This document shows positions 10,360-20,551 of a DNA stretch of 59,089 nucleotides, piece after piece. The position numbers were made by a program, and so were the translations under genes. The first letter of the stretch is position 1. Every line of letters begins with the position of its first letter. The stretch comes from Bacteroidales bacterium (lineage in GTDB: Bacteria; Bacteroidota; Bacteroidia; Bacteroidales; Muribaculaceae): the NCBI GenBank assembly GCA_015061055.1, contig SUXH01000016.1, positions 1 through 59,089 on the forward strand, written 5' to 3'. A model generated the notes under the pieces. The model ran no database searches. It had not been told where the DNA came from and saw only the letters and a program-made list of their open reading frames with translations.

Positions 10360-11139
10360 TTATAGCAGTTTCTTTAATTCTTCAATATCAGGTAGTGCAT
10401 TGCGTAATCGTTCGGACATATCTTTCGTTGCTCGATAAGTTGCAACACCCATAGGTTTGTCATAATCACGGATGGCAAACTCGACAAATGATTGATTCAT
10501 ATCACGACATAACAAGATGCCAATTGAGGGGTTTTTGTGCGGTTTCCTCACGTATGTATCAAGAGCCGACAGATATGTACTTAACTGACCTAAGTACGAA
10601 GATCGGAATTTTCCTGTTTTTAGCTCAACTGCAACAAGCGAGTTAAGTTCACGATTGAAGAATAGTAAATCAACAAACATTTCCTCTCCCGAAACTTCCA
10701 ATCTGTATTGGTTGCCGACAAAGATAAAATCTTGCCCAAAAGTCAAAATAAACCTTTTGATGTTATCCATAATGGATTTTTCGAGCACACGCTCGTTCAA
10801 ATCGTTATCTTGCGTATCAAGTTCTTCGATATTGATAAAATCCAACAAATATTCATCCTTGAAAGCGTTTACAGCCTTTAATGCCTGCTTTGTACTTAGC
10901 ATTGTGGTAGTAAAATTATTGGGGAGCGTTCCTCGATGGTTGTACAAATCTGCTTTGAGATAATCTCGCAAAGTGTACTTATTCCAAAATCGTGTGGCTG
11001 ATTCGTGGATATAGAATAGGCGTGCTTCTAACGACTTAGCTTTTGTTATAATCTCAATATGATGGCTAAAACCAATGGCAACAAAGTCCGACCAATTAAA
11101 TTCGTCAGCCATCGGCTGGCGAATTTCCATAAGCAACAT
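10360..11139 (-). CDS. YhcG/DUF1016-type PDDEXK nuclease-domain protein, shortened
   Basis: 259 residues. The C-terminal half is a PDDEXK fold of the YhcG type: FVGNQYRLEVSGEEMFVDLLFFNRELNSL is the D..E-like region in part, with VDLLFF and VAVELKTG giving D-x(n)-E-x-K, then the ending MGVATYRAT. Full-length members are about 340-380 residues and begin with a DUF1016_N helical domain, which is missing here. The frame stays open for 41 codons upstream of ATG 11139 but contains no ATG, so the gene may be an N-terminal deletion or start at an unusual codon. DNA-cleaving defence or repair role is only a family inference. Confidence 0.65.
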   Translation of the reverse strand: MLLMEIRQPMADEFNWSDFVAIGFSHHIEIITKAKSLEARLFYIHESATRFWNKYTLRDYLKADLYNHRGTLPNNFTTTMLSTKQALKAVNAFKDEYLLDFINIEELDTQDNDLNERVLEKSIMDNIKRFILTFGQDFIFVGNQYRLEVSGEEMFVDLLFFNRELNSLVAVELKTGKFRSSYLGQLSTYLSALDTYVRKPHKNPSIGILLCRDMNQSFVEFAIRDYDKPMGVATYRATKDMSERLRNALPDIEELKKLL

Positions 11140-11205
11140 TTGTTCGTCAAGCGTCGAATCGCTAACCGCAGTTAGCGATTTATTTCCGCCAGCCGATGGC
11201 TGACG
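11103..11205. repeat. 19-bp inverted repeat flanking a 10-bp-stem hairpin at the 5' end of the DUF1016-like gene
   Basis: The 19-mer at 11103-11121 is the exact reverse complement of 11187-11205 (CGCCAGCCGATGGCTGACG). Between them, 11157-11180 is a perfect hairpin: AATCGCTAAC, loop CGCA, GTTAGCGATT. The left arm lies inside the coding region (codons for RQPMADEF) and the right arm lies in the upstream in-frame extension. The arms could fold as a cruciform or mRNA stem over the start codon. Confidence 0.8.
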
Positions 11206-11258
11206 ATTTACGATGGACTCGAAATCTGTGCAAGATGCACTATTATTCCGATTTTCGG

Positions 11259-11289
11259 TTGATTATTCCGGCGTTTTTTTGTATTTTTG
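11259..11289 (+). promoter_or_regulatory. mutS promoter (TTG-N20-TATTTTTG)
   Basis: TTG at 11259-11261 and TATTTTTG at 11282-11289 with 20 bases between fit the phylum consensus. The start would be near 11296, leaving a leader of under 20 bases before the GTG at 11314. Confidence 0.75.
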
Positions 11290-11313
11290 TAAGGAATTAA
11301 AACTGAAAACGAA

Positions 11314-13935
11314 GTGGCAAAAGATGTTGTAGAAACCCCGCTGATGAAACAGTATTTTGAGATGAAAGCAAAGCACCCCGATGCTGTGCTTTTGTTTCGT
11401 GTGGGCGACTTTTATGAAACATATTGCGATGATGCAGTAGCTTCATCGGAGATTTTAGGTATTACGCTCACTCGTCGTGCCAATGGCGCCGCAAAATCAA
11501 TAGAAATGGCAGGGTTCCCTCATCATGCTCTCGATACTTATCTGCCAAAACTCGTGCGAGCCGGTAAACGAGTGGCTATATGCGAACAGCTCGAAGACCC
11601 AAAACTCACAAAAAAACTCGTGAAACGCGGTATCACCGAACTTGTTACTCCCGGTGTATCAATCAACGATAATATCCTCAACCACCGCGAAAACAACTTC
11701 CTCGCCGCAGTGCATTTCGGCAAAAAACAATGCGGTGTGGCATTTCTCGACATCAGTACAGGTGAATTTCTCACTGCTGAGGGCAAAACCGACTACATCG
11801 ACAAGCTGCTTGCCAATTTCTCTCCCAAAGAGGTGCTTATAGAACGTAGCAACCGACAGTTGTTTAACGCATCGTTCACCGCCAAATATCTCACATTCGA
11901 ACTTGAAGACTGGATTTTCACTTACGACTCGGCAAACGACCGCTTGTTGAAACACTTTGAGACAAAGAACCTGAAAGGATTTGGCATTCATCAGATGACC
12001 GACGCAATTACAGCATCGGGGGCTATTCTGCATTATCTCGACCTCACTCAACACACTCAAATAGGACACATCACCACCCTTTCTCGCATCGAGGAAGAGC
12101 GTTATGTGCGTCTTGACAGGTTCACAGTGCGCAACCTCGAACTTATCGATCCTATGTGCGAAGATGGGAAAAGTCTGTTGTCGGTAATCGACCGCACAAT
12201 GTCGCCAATGGGAGCACGCCTACTCCGACGTTGGGTACTCTTTCCGCTCAAAGACGTGAAGCAAATCAACAATCGTCTTGATGTGGTGGAATATTTCTTT
12301 AAAGATCGCGACGGACGCGACCTTGTGAAAGAACAACTCGAACTGATAGGTGATATGGAACGCCTTATCTCAAAGGTGGCAGTGGGACGTATCACTCCTC
12401 GCGAACTTGTTCAACTGAAAAATGCTCTCGGAGCCATTGTTCCTATAAAACAATTGTGCCTTGAGGCAAACAATGCAGTGCTTAATGCCTATGGAGAACA
12501 ACTAAACCCTTGCAAAACCATCTATGACCGCATTGAAAAAGAGATTAACCCCGATGCACCTAATCTGCTTAATCGTGGCAATGTGATATGCAGTGGAGTA
12601 AATGCCGAGCTCGACGACCTGCGCGAGCTATCGTCTTCGAGCAAGGATTACTTGATGAAAATTCAACAACGCGAAAGCGAACGTACCAATATCCCAAGCC
12701 TTAAAATCAGCTATAACAACGTATTTGGATACTATATCGAGGTGCGCAACACACACAAAGACAAAGTGCCTGCCGAATGGATTCGCAAACAAACCCTTGT
12801 GAATGCCGAACGATATGTAACCCAAGAATTGAAAGAATATGAAGAAAAGATTCTCGGCGCAGAAGAAAAAATCCTTTCGATCGAAATGCGACTTTTCAAC
12901 GAACTTGTTGCAGCTGTGGGAGAGTTTATCCCTGTAATTCAGGTGGACTCCAACCTTGTGGCACGCCTTGACTGCTTGTGTGCTTTCACTCGCACAGCAA
13001 TCGAGAACAAATACAATCGTCCCGAAGTGAACGAATCACTCGAAGTGAAAATCACCGAAGGTCGACATCCCGTAATAGAAAACCAACTTCCAATAGGGGA
13101 AAAATATATATCAAACAGCATCACGCTCAACAACGATACTCAACAAATCATAATGATTACCGGTCCTAATATGGCTGGTAAATCGGCTCTGTTGCGACAA
13201 ACGGCACTCATAGTGCTTATGGCTCAAATAGGGTGTTTCGTGCCTGCCGATGCGGCACAAATAGGTATCGTTGATAAGATTTTTACACGCGTAGGTGCAA
13301 GCGACAATATCTCACTCGGCGAATCCACCTTTATGGTAGAGATGACCGAAGCAGCATCTATATTGAACAATATCAGCGAGCGCAGTCTTATCCTATTCGA
13401 TGAGTTGGGACGTGGAACAAGTACCTACGATGGTATCTCCATAGCTTGGGCTATCGTGGAATATATTCACGAAAACTCGCGTGCACGCGCAAAAACGCTA
13501 TTTGCCACCCATTACCACGAACTCAATGAGATGGAAAAGACCTTCAAGCGCATCGCCAACTTCAATGTGTCGGTGAAGGAGCTTGCCGGTAAAATAGTGT
13601 TTGTTCGCAAACTCGTTCGAGGAGGCAGCCAACACAGTTTCGGTATTCACGTTGCCAAAATTGCCGGTATGCCAAGCACTATCGTTACCCGAGCAAATGA
13701 AGTGTTGAAAATCCTTGAAGACAACAACAGCGGTAACAACGAATCTATGCACAAGAATCTTGCCGAAGTGGGCAACTCCACACCCGGTATGCAACTCTCG
13801 TTCTTCCAACTCGAAGACCCTGTGTTGTGCCAAGTGCGCGATGAAATTCTACACGTCGATATCAACAACCTCACGCCTGTAGAAGCCCTCAACAAACTCA
13901 ACGAAATTAAAAAAATCATCACCGGCAAAGACTGA
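11314..13935 (+). CDS. mutS: DNA mismatch repair protein MutS
   Basis: Recognises mismatches and small loops and recruits MutL. 873 residues, the usual length. The N-terminal mismatch-reading domain has the Phe-x-Glu motif in GDFYETY; the ATPase domain has Walker [10 protein letters not shown] at about 616-624 and the [12 protein letters not shown] signature, followed by THYHEL. The start is GTG; the first in-frame ATG comes only after residue 10 inside the conserved start ([10 protein letters not shown]), and the promoter spacing supports the GTG. The mismatch domain and clamp are intact, so the gene looks functional. Confidence 0.97.
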   Translation: MAKDVVETPLMKQYFEMKAKHPDAVLLFRVGDFYETYCDDAVASSEILGITLTRRANGAAKSIEMAGFPHHALDTYLPKLVRAGKRVAICEQLEDPKLTKKLVKRGITELVTPGVSINDNILNHRENNFLAAVHFGKKQCGVAFLDISTGEFLTAEGKTDYIDKLLANFSPKEVLIERSNRQLFNASFTAKYLTFELEDWIFTYDSANDRLLKHFETKNLKGFGIHQMTDAITASGAILHYLDLTQHTQIGHITTLSRIEEERYVRLDRFTVRNLELIDPMCEDGKSLLSVIDRTMSPMGARLLRRWVLFPLKDVKQINNRLDVVEYFFKDRDGRDLVKEQLELIGDMERLISKVAVGRITPRELVQLKNALGAIVPIKQLCLEANNAVLNAYGEQLNPCKTIYDRIEKEINPDAPNLLNRGNVICSGVNAELDDLRELSSSSKDYLMKIQQRESERTNIPSLKISYNNVFGYYIEVRNTHKDKVPAEWIRKQTLVNAERYVTQELKEYEEKILGAEEKILSIEMRLFNELVAAVGEFIPVIQVDSNLVARLDCLCAFTRTAIENKYNRPEVNESLEVKITEGRHPVIENQLPIGEKYISNSITLNNDTQQIIMITGPNMAGKSALLRQTALIVLMAQIGCFVPADAAQIGIVDKIFTRVGASDNISLGESTFMVEMTEAASILNNISERSLILFDELGRGTSTYDGISIAWAIVEYIHENSRARAKTLFATHYHELNEMEKTFKRIANFNVSVKELAGKIVFVRKLVRGGSQHSFGIHVAKIAGMPSTIVTRANEVLKILEDNNSGNNESMHKNLAEVGNSTPGMQLSFFQLEDPVLCQVRDEILHVDINNLTPVEALNKLNEIKKIITGKD

Positions 13936-13991
13936 CTCACCTTACCCGATAATCACATATAATTTATATATGTTCCTTTAAGGAAGAAGTG

Positions 13992-14022
13992 TTTGTGTGA
14001 GCCGATAAAATAAGTACCTTTG
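13992..14022 (+). promoter_or_regulatory. Promoter of the M28/S9 lipoprotein pair (TTTG-N19-TACCTTTG)
   Basis: TTTG at 13992-13995 and TACCTTTG at 14015-14022 with a 19-base spacer; start expected near 14029, about 20 bases before the ATG at 14050. A 13-bp palindrome TTCCTTTAAGGAA sits just upstream at 13973-13985. An AU-rich hairpin at 13955-13973 is a weak candidate for the mutS terminator. Confidence 0.7.
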
Positions 14023-14049
14023 TAGAATTGAAGATAATAATGTAGAATT

Positions 14050-15036
14050 ATGATGATTAAAAATACTATTTTGTTGGCTGTGATAACAATTATGATGCTT
14101 GGCAGTTGCTCTTCTGCTAAAGAATCAAAAGAAGCTCCCACCAACAATACAATAGTCGAAAAACGAATGGATTTTAATGCTGATAGTGCCTATGCTTTCG
14201 TGAAAGCACAATGCGATTTCGGTGCACGCGTACCAAATACAGATGCTCACCGCCGCTGTGGCGATTATCTCATTACGAAGTTGCAAGACTATGGGGCTAA
14301 TGTTATTGTGCAGTCTCCTGTACTTACTGCCTACGACGGCACTAAATTGAATGCTCGCAATATTATAGGAGAATTCGCTCCCGAACAGAATCGTCGCATA
14401 CTGCTTTTGGCTCATTGGGACAGCCGTCCTTGGGCTGATTGTGATCCCGACCCGAAAAACCACCATAAAGCCGTACTTGGAGCTAATGATGGTGCAAGTG
14501 GAGTGGGTGTTCTGCTCGAGATAGCTCGTTTGATGCACGAAAAACACCCTAACGTGGGAATAGATATTATGTTTGTCGATGCCGAAGACTGGGGCGATAG
14601 CGAAGGCGCTTCGACCAACCCCGACAACTCATGGGCACTCGGCACTCAGTATTGGACTGCCAATCCTCACCGACTCGGCTACCGCCCAATGTTTGCAATT
14701 CTACTCGATATGGTAGGCGCACGCGGCTCGGTGTTCAGTCGAGAATACTTCTCGATGCAATATGCCCCTGCCGTAGTGAACGAGTTATGGAAAGAGGCTG
14801 CTCGCAGTGGTTATGGAAGCTTTTTCGTGAACAGTAATGGAGGAGCTATTACCGATGACCACGTGTTTGTGAATCGCGCCGGCATTCCTGCTATCGATAT
14901 TATAGCTATGGATCCTACAAGCGACACAGGATTCTTCCCTCAATGGCACACTATCGACGACACAATGGAACACATCGACCCTGCTACATTAAAAGCAGTG
15001 GGACAAACTATCACAAACTTTATCTATAGTTACTAA
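14050..15036 (+). CDS. M28-family lipoprotein, glutaminyl-peptide cyclotransferase-like
   Basis: 328 residues with a lipoprotein signal (lipobox LGSC, Cys at about residue 20). The M28 fold is shown by LAHWDSRPWAD, the zinc-ligand Asp in GANDGASGVG, a Glu in DAEDWGDSEG and a C-terminal His in FFPQWHTIDDT. This arrangement, with HWDSR in place of the HxD of aminopeptidases, fits glutaminyl cyclases that form N-terminal pyroglutamate. Bacteroidetes export such enzymes and use pyroglutamate at lipoprotein and secreted-protein N-termini. A plain aminopeptidase role is the alternative. The S9A peptidase follows 33 bases later. Confidence 0.85.
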   Translation: MMIKNTILLAVITIMMLGSCSSAKESKEAPTNNTIVEKRMDFNADSAYAFVKAQCDFGARVPNTDAHRRCGDYLITKLQDYGANVIVQSPVLTAYDGTKLNARNIIGEFAPEQNRRILLLAHWDSRPWADCDPDPKNHHKAVLGANDGASGVGVLLEIARLMHEKHPNVGIDIMFVDAEDWGDSEGASTNPDNSWALGTQYWTANPHRLGYRPMFAILLDMVGARGSVFSREYFSMQYAPAVVNELWKEAARSGYGSFFVNSNGGAITDDHVFVNRAGIPAIDIIAMDPTSDTGFFPQWHTIDDTMEHIDPATLKAVGQTITNFIYSY

Positions 15037-15069
15037 TAATCATCGCTATAAAAATTTAACTCTGAATTT

Positions 15070-17187
15070 ATGAACAAATTTTCAATTATGGCAAGTGTTG
15101 TATTGGGTGCGAGCCTTGCAAGTTGCGGAGGTCAAGCAAAACTTGACTACCCTGAAACAAAAACAGTGGATACCATAGATGTGTACTTCGGCACACAGGT
15201 TGCCGACCCTTATCGCTGGCTTGAAGACGATAATTCAGCCGAAACAGCCGAATGGGTAAAAGCTCAAAATGCTGTTACTAACGATTATCTAAGTACAATC
15301 CCTTTCCGCGGTGAGCTTAAAGAGAAGCTAACAGCCCTATCAAACTATGAGAAAATGGGTACTCCTTGGAAAGAAGAAGGCAAATACTACTTCTTTAAGA
15401 ATAATGGTCTCCAAAACCAAAGCGTACTATATGAATGTGATTCGCTCGGAGGTGAAGCTCGTGTGCTTATCGACCCCAATGCACTTAGCGAAGACGGTAC
15501 AGTGTCGCTTGGCTCTTTCAATTTCTCAAAGGATAGAAAATATCTTGCTTATGTAATCTCTCGTAGCGGTAGCGACTGGAACGAAATCTATGTTATGGAT
15601 GCTGCCACCGGAAAACTACTTGACGACCATATTATGTGGGCAAAGTTCACCGGAGTGAGTTGGCAAGGCGACGGATTCTATTATAGCGCTTATGATGCAC
15701 CAACAGATGGTAAGGGGTTATCGGCTAAAAATGAGTTCCAAAAAATCTATTATCACAAAATTGGGACTCCACAATCACAAGACCGTTTGGAATATGTAAA
15801 TAAAGAGCACCCACTTCGTTTTTATCAACTTAGTGTAGTGAATGACGAGCGATTTATGGTGCTTTATGAAAGTGATGGCGAAGGTAATGCCATTTATGTA
15901 AAAGACACCAAGAGTACAAATCCTAAATATATCTGCATTGCAAAAGATATGTCGAAAGACAATTCTGTAATAGCGGCAAATGATGAACGAATCTTGCTGA
16001 AAACCAATGAAGGCGCACCAAATTATCAAGTTCTTGAATTTGACACAAAGAACCTCAACGCAAAAGGTAAAGTTATAATCCCGGAAACATCAAATCTGCT
16101 TGAAAGTGTGGATATGGTGGGCAAGGATAATATGATTGCTGTGTACATGGAAAACATCGCAAATCACGCTTATTTACTTGATAGTAAGGGTAATAAAATT
16201 CGTGAAATCAAGTTACCTACAGTGGGTTCGGTGGGATTCTCTGCAAGCCACAAACACAACGAGGTGTTCTATGCATTCTCAAGCTATACTTTCCCGGGTA
16301 GTATCTACAGCTATGATGTAGAAAACGACAAGTCTACTATGATATTCACACCAGATGTAGATTTCAATCCGGAAGATTATGTAACAGAACAAATTTCTTA
16401 TCCAAGTAAGGATAGCACAATGGTAAATATGTTTGTAACCTACAAGAAAGGACTTGAACGTAATGGTAAGAATCCTGTGTTCCTATATGGTTATGGAGGG
16501 TTTAACATCAGCCTTAATCCGGGATTTAGCGCAATGCGTATTCCATTCATTCAAAACGGAGGTATCTACGTAGTGGCTAATCTTCGCGGTGGAGGTGAGT
16601 TTGGTGAAACATGGCATAAGGCGGGCACAAAGATGCAAAAGCAAAACGTGTTTGACGATTTCATCGCTGCAGCCGAATATCTTGTAAAAGAAGGTTATAC
16701 TTCGCCTGAACATATTGCAATCAATGGAGGTTCGAATGGCGGACTTCTTGTGGGTGCAGTGGTAAATCAACGCCCCGATTTGTTCCGCGTGGCAGTGCCA
16801 CAAGTGGGTGTAATGGATATGCTTCGTTATCACACATTCACAATCGGCTGGAACTGGGCGAGCGATTATGGTCGTAGCGACGACAGCCAAGAAATGTTTG
16901 AATACCTATATGGATATTCACCACTACACACTATCAAAAACGACGGCACACCATATCCTGCAATTATGGTAACCACAGCCGACCACGACGACCGCGTAGT
17001 GCCGGCACACTCATTCAAATATGCAGCGCAACTGCAAGCATCGGCTACCGGCGATGCTCCAAAGATTATCCGCATCGAAAGCAATGCCGGTCATGGTGGA
17101 GGAAAACCTATTGCTAAGGTGATTGATGAACAAACTGACATCTGGTCGTTCATCATGCACAACCTTGGTATGAAATTCAAGAAATAA
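15070..17187 (+). CDS. Prolyl oligopeptidase family (S9A) lipoprotein
   Basis: 705 residues. Starts with a lipoprotein signal (LASC near residue 19), then the S9A beta-propeller (opening with DPYRWLEDDNS) and a C-terminal alpha/beta-hydrolase domain with catalytic Ser in NGGSNGGLLVG, Asp in DHDDRVVPAH and His in NAGHGGGKP. It cleaves short peptides after proline, in the periplasm or on the outer membrane. Length and motif order match full prolyl endopeptidases. Probably cotranscribed with the M28 gene in front, giving a two-protein periplasmic peptide-processing unit. Confidence 0.93.
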   Translation: MNKFSIMASVVLGASLASCGGQAKLDYPETKTVDTIDVYFGTQVADPYRWLEDDNSAETAEWVKAQNAVTNDYLSTIPFRGELKEKLTALSNYEKMGTPWKEEGKYYFFKNNGLQNQSVLYECDSLGGEARVLIDPNALSEDGTVSLGSFNFSKDRKYLAYVISRSGSDWNEIYVMDAATGKLLDDHIMWAKFTGVSWQGDGFYYSAYDAPTDGKGLSAKNEFQKIYYHKIGTPQSQDRLEYVNKEHPLRFYQLSVVNDERFMVLYESDGEGNAIYVKDTKSTNPKYICIAKDMSKDNSVIAANDERILLKTNEGAPNYQVLEFDTKNLNAKGKVIIPETSNLLESVDMVGKDNMIAVYMENIANHAYLLDSKGNKIREIKLPTVGSVGFSASHKHNEVFYAFSSYTFPGSIYSYDVENDKSTMIFTPDVDFNPEDYVTEQISYPSKDSTMVNMFVTYKKGLERNGKNPVFLYGYGGFNISLNPGFSAMRIPFIQNGGIYVVANLRGGGEFGETWHKAGTKMQKQNVFDDFIAAAEYLVKEGYTSPEHIAINGGSNGGLLVGAVVNQRPDLFRVAVPQVGVMDMLRYHTFTIGWNWASDYGRSDDSQEMFEYLYGYSPLHTIKNDGTPYPAIMVTTADHDDRVVPAHSFKYAAQLQASATGDAPKIIRIESNAGHGGGKPIAKVIDEQTDIWSFIMHNLGMKFKK

Positions 17188-17197
17188 CATATTCTAT

Positions 17198-17572
17198 ATG
17201 AATGTTGAAGAAATTCGAGATTTTTGTCTTTCTTTACCACAAGTTACCGAAGATTTCCCTTTTGATGAAACTACATTGGCGTTTCGCATTTTGGGAAAAA
17301 TCTTTGCTATAATTGATTTGGATAATACAGAATGGTTCGTCTTGAAATGCGAACCGGAATATGCTCTTGAATTACGAGAAAGATATCCGGATATAACCGG
17401 AGCTTGGCATATGAACAAGAAATATTGGAATCAACTCAATATTTTTGGAACACTTAATGACAAACTTATAAAACATCTCATTTGCCATAGCTATAATGAG
17501 GTCGTAAAAAAGCTTTCCCGTAAAATAAAAGAAGAACATAATATCGAACTACTAAGTATTCAAGAAAGATAA
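17198..17572 (+). CDS. MmcQ/YjbR family protein
   Basis: 124 residues of the YjbR/MmcQ (cyaY-like double-wing) family: starts MNVEEIRDFCLSLPQVTEDF, then FRILGKIFAI, LKCEPEYALELRERYP and the motif WHMNKKYWNQL. The family is small, cytosolic and of unproven function; a DNA-binding role is proposed from its fold only. It starts 10 bases after the S9A stop and is followed by a strong hairpin terminator. Confidence 0.85.
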   Translation: MNVEEIRDFCLSLPQVTEDFPFDETTLAFRILGKIFAIIDLDNTEWFVLKCEPEYALELRERYPDITGAWHMNKKYWNQLNIFGTLNDKLIKHLICHSYNEVVKKLSRKIKEEHNIELLSIQER

Positions 17573-17616
17573 CAAAGAAGCGTGTACCTTGAGATGATGA
17601 GGTACACGCTTCTTTG
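17573..17616. terminator. Bidirectional terminator between MmcQ and recA
   Basis: A 16-bp perfect stem: CAAAGAAGCGTGTACC at 17573-17588 and its complement at 17601-17616, with a 12-base loop. T-rich sequence follows on the plus side (TTTATG) and the A-rich side gives T residues on the minus side, so it can serve both convergent genes. Confidence 0.85.
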
Positions 17617-17634
17617 TTTATGAGATGTATTTGA

Positions 17635-18678
17635 TTATTTTTCGGTTTCGCCTCTAAGTGCAGCGAAGATTTTTGCTTCGATTTCTTCAGCAAGTTCAGG
17701 ATTGTCGGCAAGAGTGCGCTTAGCCGCTTCACGTCCTTGACCTATCTTAGAGTCTTCGTAAGAGAACCAAGCTCCACTCTTCTTCACGATACCATATTGT
17801 ACTCCAAGGTCGACAAGTTCACCAATCTTAGAAATCCCTTGACCAAACAAGATTTCGAATTCAGCCTTGCGGAATGGAGGCGCAACTTTGTTCTTCACCA
17901 CCTTTACGCGAGTTTGATTTCCAAGTACTTCTTCACCGTCCTTGATTTGGCCAATGCGACGAATATCGATACGTACCGATGAATAGAACTTCAAAGCGTT
18001 ACCACCGGTAGTGGTTTCGGGCGAACCGAACATCACACCAAGTTTGTCGCGTAATTGGTTGATGAATATACAAGTAGTATTGGTCTTTGAAATAGTGGCT
18101 GTAAGCTTGCGCAACGCTTGTGACATAAGACGTGCTTGCAATCCCATTTTGCTATCGCCCATTTCGCCTTCGATTTCAGCCTTTGGAGTAAGAGCCGCTA
18201 CCGAGTCGATAACAATGATGTCGATAGCCGAAGAACGAATAAGTTGGTCGGCAATTTCGAGAGCTTGTTCACCATTATCGGGCTGTGAAATCCACAAGTT
18301 GTTCACGTCTACCCCAAGTTTTTCGGCATAGAAACGGTCGAAAGCGTGTTCGGCGTCGATAATAGCCGCAATACCGCCTTGCTTTTGAGCTTCGGCTATG
18401 GCGTGAATGGCAAGAGTGGTCTTACCAGATGATTCCGGGCCGTAGATTTCAACAATTCGACCACGTGGATAACCACCCACTCCAAGAGCATAATCGAGAG
18501 CAATAGAACCGGTAGGTATCACTTCCACGTCTTCTACACTCTCATCACCCATCTTCATTATTGAGCCTCGACCATAAGTCTTGTCGATTTTATCCATTGC
18601 AATCTGCAATGCTTTTAGCTTTTCGGCCGATACCGGAACTCTTTCCGGTGCTTTTGCTTTCTGTTCAAGTTCTTCCAT
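17635..18678 (-). CDS. recA: Recombinase RecA
   Basis: Homologous recombination and SOS co-protease. 347 residues with Walker [10 protein letters not shown] (about 79-87), the Walker B region [12 protein letters not shown], loop L1 and the L2 segment [21 protein letters not shown] in part. The extra N-terminal stretch of about 20 residues before the core is ordinary. It sits 15 bases after the bcp stop, so bcp-recA is one unit reading from the promoter at 19217-19224. I see no LexA-type palindrome in front. Confidence 0.97.
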   Translation of the reverse strand: MEELEQKAKAPERVPVSAEKLKALQIAMDKIDKTYGRGSIMKMGDESVEDVEVIPTGSIALDYALGVGGYPRGRIVEIYGPESSGKTTLAIHAIAEAQKQGGIAAIIDAEHAFDRFYAEKLGVDVNNLWISQPDNGEQALEIADQLIRSSAIDIIVIDSVAALTPKAEIEGEMGDSKMGLQARLMSQALRKLTATISKTNTTCIFINQLRDKLGVMFGSPETTTGGNALKFYSSVRIDIRRIGQIKDGEEVLGNQTRVKVVKNKVAPPFRKAEFEILFGQGISKIGELVDLGVQYGIVKKSGAWFSYEDSKIGQGREAAKRTLADNPELAEEIEAKIFAALRGETEK

Positions 18679-18693
18679 CTTTCAATATTTTTA

Positions 18694-19146
18694 TTATTTG
18701 TTTAAATTCAATATTTGGTTTGCGCTATCTTTAGTGTCCACATCTGTGATAATATCGGCAACTATACCATTCTCATCAATAATGAACGTGGTGCGCGTCG
18801 TTCCCATATATTCACCTCCGGAGAAATGTTGTAATCGCCACACTCCGAACGCTTTGTTGAGATTTAATTCGGTGTCGGCTATAAGCGGAAAGGGCAAGGA
18901 ATTCTCTTCGGCAAATTTCTTGTGAGATTGCGCATTGTCGCTACTCACACCAACCACTTTATAACCTGCTTTAAGTAAAGCACCATATCCACTTGCGAGG
19001 CTACAAGCCTCATCGGTACAAAACATTGTACCATCTTTGGGATAAAAAAACATTATTAATTTGCTTCCTGCAAATTCTCTTGCTCGCCACTCTTTTCCAT
19101 TGGCGTCCACGCCCAATATTTCGGGGATTCTGTCTCCTTTTTTCAT
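18694..19146 (-). CDS. bcp: Thiol peroxidase, peroxiredoxin of the Bcp/PrxQ type
   Basis: 150 residues. Reduces hydrogen and organic peroxides using thioredoxin. The active-site pattern PxxxTxxC is intact (YPKDGTMFCTDEAC), with the peroxidatic Cys followed five residues later by a resolving Cys, as in atypical two-Cys PrxQ. The usual Pro-Gly between Thr and Cys is Met-Phe here. The Arg of the TTRTTFIIDENG region and overall length match the family. First gene of the bcp-recA unit. Confidence 0.92.
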   Translation of the reverse strand: MKKGDRIPEILGVDANGKEWRAREFAGSKLIMFFYPKDGTMFCTDEACSLASGYGALLKAGYKVVGVSSDNAQSHKKFAEENSLPFPLIADTELNLNKAFGVWRLQHFSGGEYMGTTRTTFIIDENGIVADIITDVDTKDSANQILNLNK

Positions 19147-19216
19147 AATTGTAGTAATTTTATTGCCCCTGTACTCTAACTTGGCATTTAAAAGGAAACT
19201 CCCTCTATTCTTAGTG

Positions 19217-19224
19217 CAAAGTTA
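19217..19224 (-). promoter_or_regulatory. -7 promoter box TAACTTTG for bcp-recA
   Basis: Minus-strand TAACTTTG, 71 bases before the bcp ATG. No TTG at the ideal distance upstream, so the -33 element is weak. Confidence 0.5.
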
Positions 19225-19288
19225 CAGCCTATATGGGCATATTTTTTACACACAACATATAAAAAAGGCTAAATGTTAGTTTGTGGAA

Positions 19289-20044
19289 TTATTTTTTAAG
19301 CAACTTTTGTAATAATTCAGGCTCATTAGTGGTGATAAAGTCGATACCCTGCTCAATACACCACTTCATATCCTCCTCTTTATTTACTGTCCACACATTC
19401 ACTTTCATTCCCAAATCGTGACTTTCCTTAATCCATTCCGGATGTTTTTTCAGCACTCTCAAATTGTAATCCATACCTGCAGCACCCAATTTGTGCAACT
19501 CTTGAGGAGTCTTTTCTCCATTGAGATAATACACCGGAGTTCCTTTAGGCGCATACTTGATAATTTCTTCAAGCGCAGATGCCGAGAATGTGATGTATTC
19601 AACGCGATCGGCAAGCCCCATACTTTCCACCATCATAATACCATCGATTACCGCTTTGACTTCAAGCAGGCGATTCTTGTGAGGCTTTAATTCAAAAATA
19701 AGACGTGTAGTGCAGTCCTTGCCTGCTTGCAAATATTGCTTCAATGTGGGAAGAGTCTCTCCGTTAGGCAGGTTTATGGCGCGAACATCTTTCGATTGCG
19801 CAGTCTCAATACATATGCCATCAACCACTGCATCGTGATTCACCACAAGTTCTCCATCGGCAGTCATCCACACATCAAATTCCGACCCATAGCAACCTAT
19901 TGTATCGGCTTTAACGAGGGAGCGAATCGAATTCTCTGCCGAGCCATCGGTTTTCCAATACCCACGATGCGCTATCACTTGAGTTTGAGCCAATGCAACC
20001 ATAGCACTTATTGTCATAAAAAATGAAACACAAAATTTTCTCAT
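19289..20044 (-). CDS. Secreted glycerophosphodiester phosphodiesterase
   Basis: 251 residues with a Sec signal peptide (ends near ALAQ, residues 17-20). The GDPD TIM barrel opens with AHRGYWKTDGSAENS, whose His-Arg and Glu-Asn are the catalytic and metal residues, then EFDVWMTADGELVVNHD with the second catalytic His, and ends with VWTVN...GIDFITTNEPE. It hydrolyses glycerophosphodiesters to glycerol 3-phosphate in the periplasm. Stands alone with its own -7 box at 20077-20084. Confidence 0.92.
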   Translation of the reverse strand: MRKFCVSFFMTISAMVALAQTQVIAHRGYWKTDGSAENSIRSLVKADTIGCYGSEFDVWMTADGELVVNHDAVVDGICIETAQSKDVRAINLPNGETLPTLKQYLQAGKDCTTRLIFELKPHKNRLLEVKAVIDGIMMVESMGLADRVEYITFSASALEEIIKYAPKGTPVYYLNGEKTPQELHKLGAAGMDYNLRVLKKHPEWIKESHDLGMKVNVWTVNKEEDMKWCIEQGIDFITTNEPELLQKLLKK

Positions 20045-20076
20045 ATAAATACGTTTTTAGAAAGTTATTGGTTTTA

Positions 20077-20084
20077 CAAATATA
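20077..20084 (-). promoter_or_regulatory. -7 promoter box TATATTTG for the GDPD gene
   Basis: Minus-strand TATATTTG, 33 bases before the GDPD ATG. No convincing -33 element. Confidence 0.5.
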
Positions 20085-20164
20085 GCGAGAACTTATGAGA
20101 AAAAACGCATTTCTCTCATAAAAACTATCATACAATTTTCCAAAAAACGATTTTTACAATAATC

Positions 20165-20500
20165 CTATTTCACGTCTTCGTAGTTAGCATCGGTGTAGTG
20201 AGGACGTGATGATGCAGGCTCTCTGTCATCATCAGTGGCAGTTGATTTTCGCTTGCCCGGAATTTCTTCATACTCAGCATCTTCACTTTTGTTTTTAAGG
20301 AACTCTATGGCACGACGTTTCTTTTGATTGGATTCTTCTTTAGATGCTTGGCGATGAGATGTTTTCTGCGTTTGTTGGTATTGCTGTTGCTGCTGAGAGA
20401 AAGCCTTTTTGACTTGTCGCACAGAACGCCATATCGTGTAAACAACTCTTAAAAGGGGAAAGAGTATAAATATGATAAGTAAAAACAGTAAAATCTTCAT
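20165..20500 (-). CDS. DUF4834-like single-span membrane protein
   Basis: 111 residues: one N-terminal membrane segment (about 2-22, rich in Leu, Ile and Phe), a glutamine-rich linker (SQQQQQYQQTQ) and a charged C-terminal part with the YEEIPGKRKS and YEDVK endings. This shape and its place right after psd and pssA fit the small Bacteroidetes DUF4834 family, whose function is unknown. It lies 51 bases after pssA and is probably in the same transcript. Confidence 0.7.
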   Translation of the reverse strand: MKILLFLLIIFILFPLLRVVYTIWRSVRQVKKAFSQQQQQYQQTQKTSHRQASKEESNQKKRRAIEFLKNKSEDAEYEEIPGKRKSTATDDDREPASSRPHYTDANYEDVK

Positions 20501-20551
20501 AATATTAAATGAGCTAAAGTTGATTAATGTGTTTTTAAAAAAACGGCACCC

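Noticed and set aside
19030..19075. Altered active site in Bcp
   Set aside because: The PxxxTxxC pattern and second Cys are intact; only the two residues before the Cys differ, so it is a normal peroxiredoxin.
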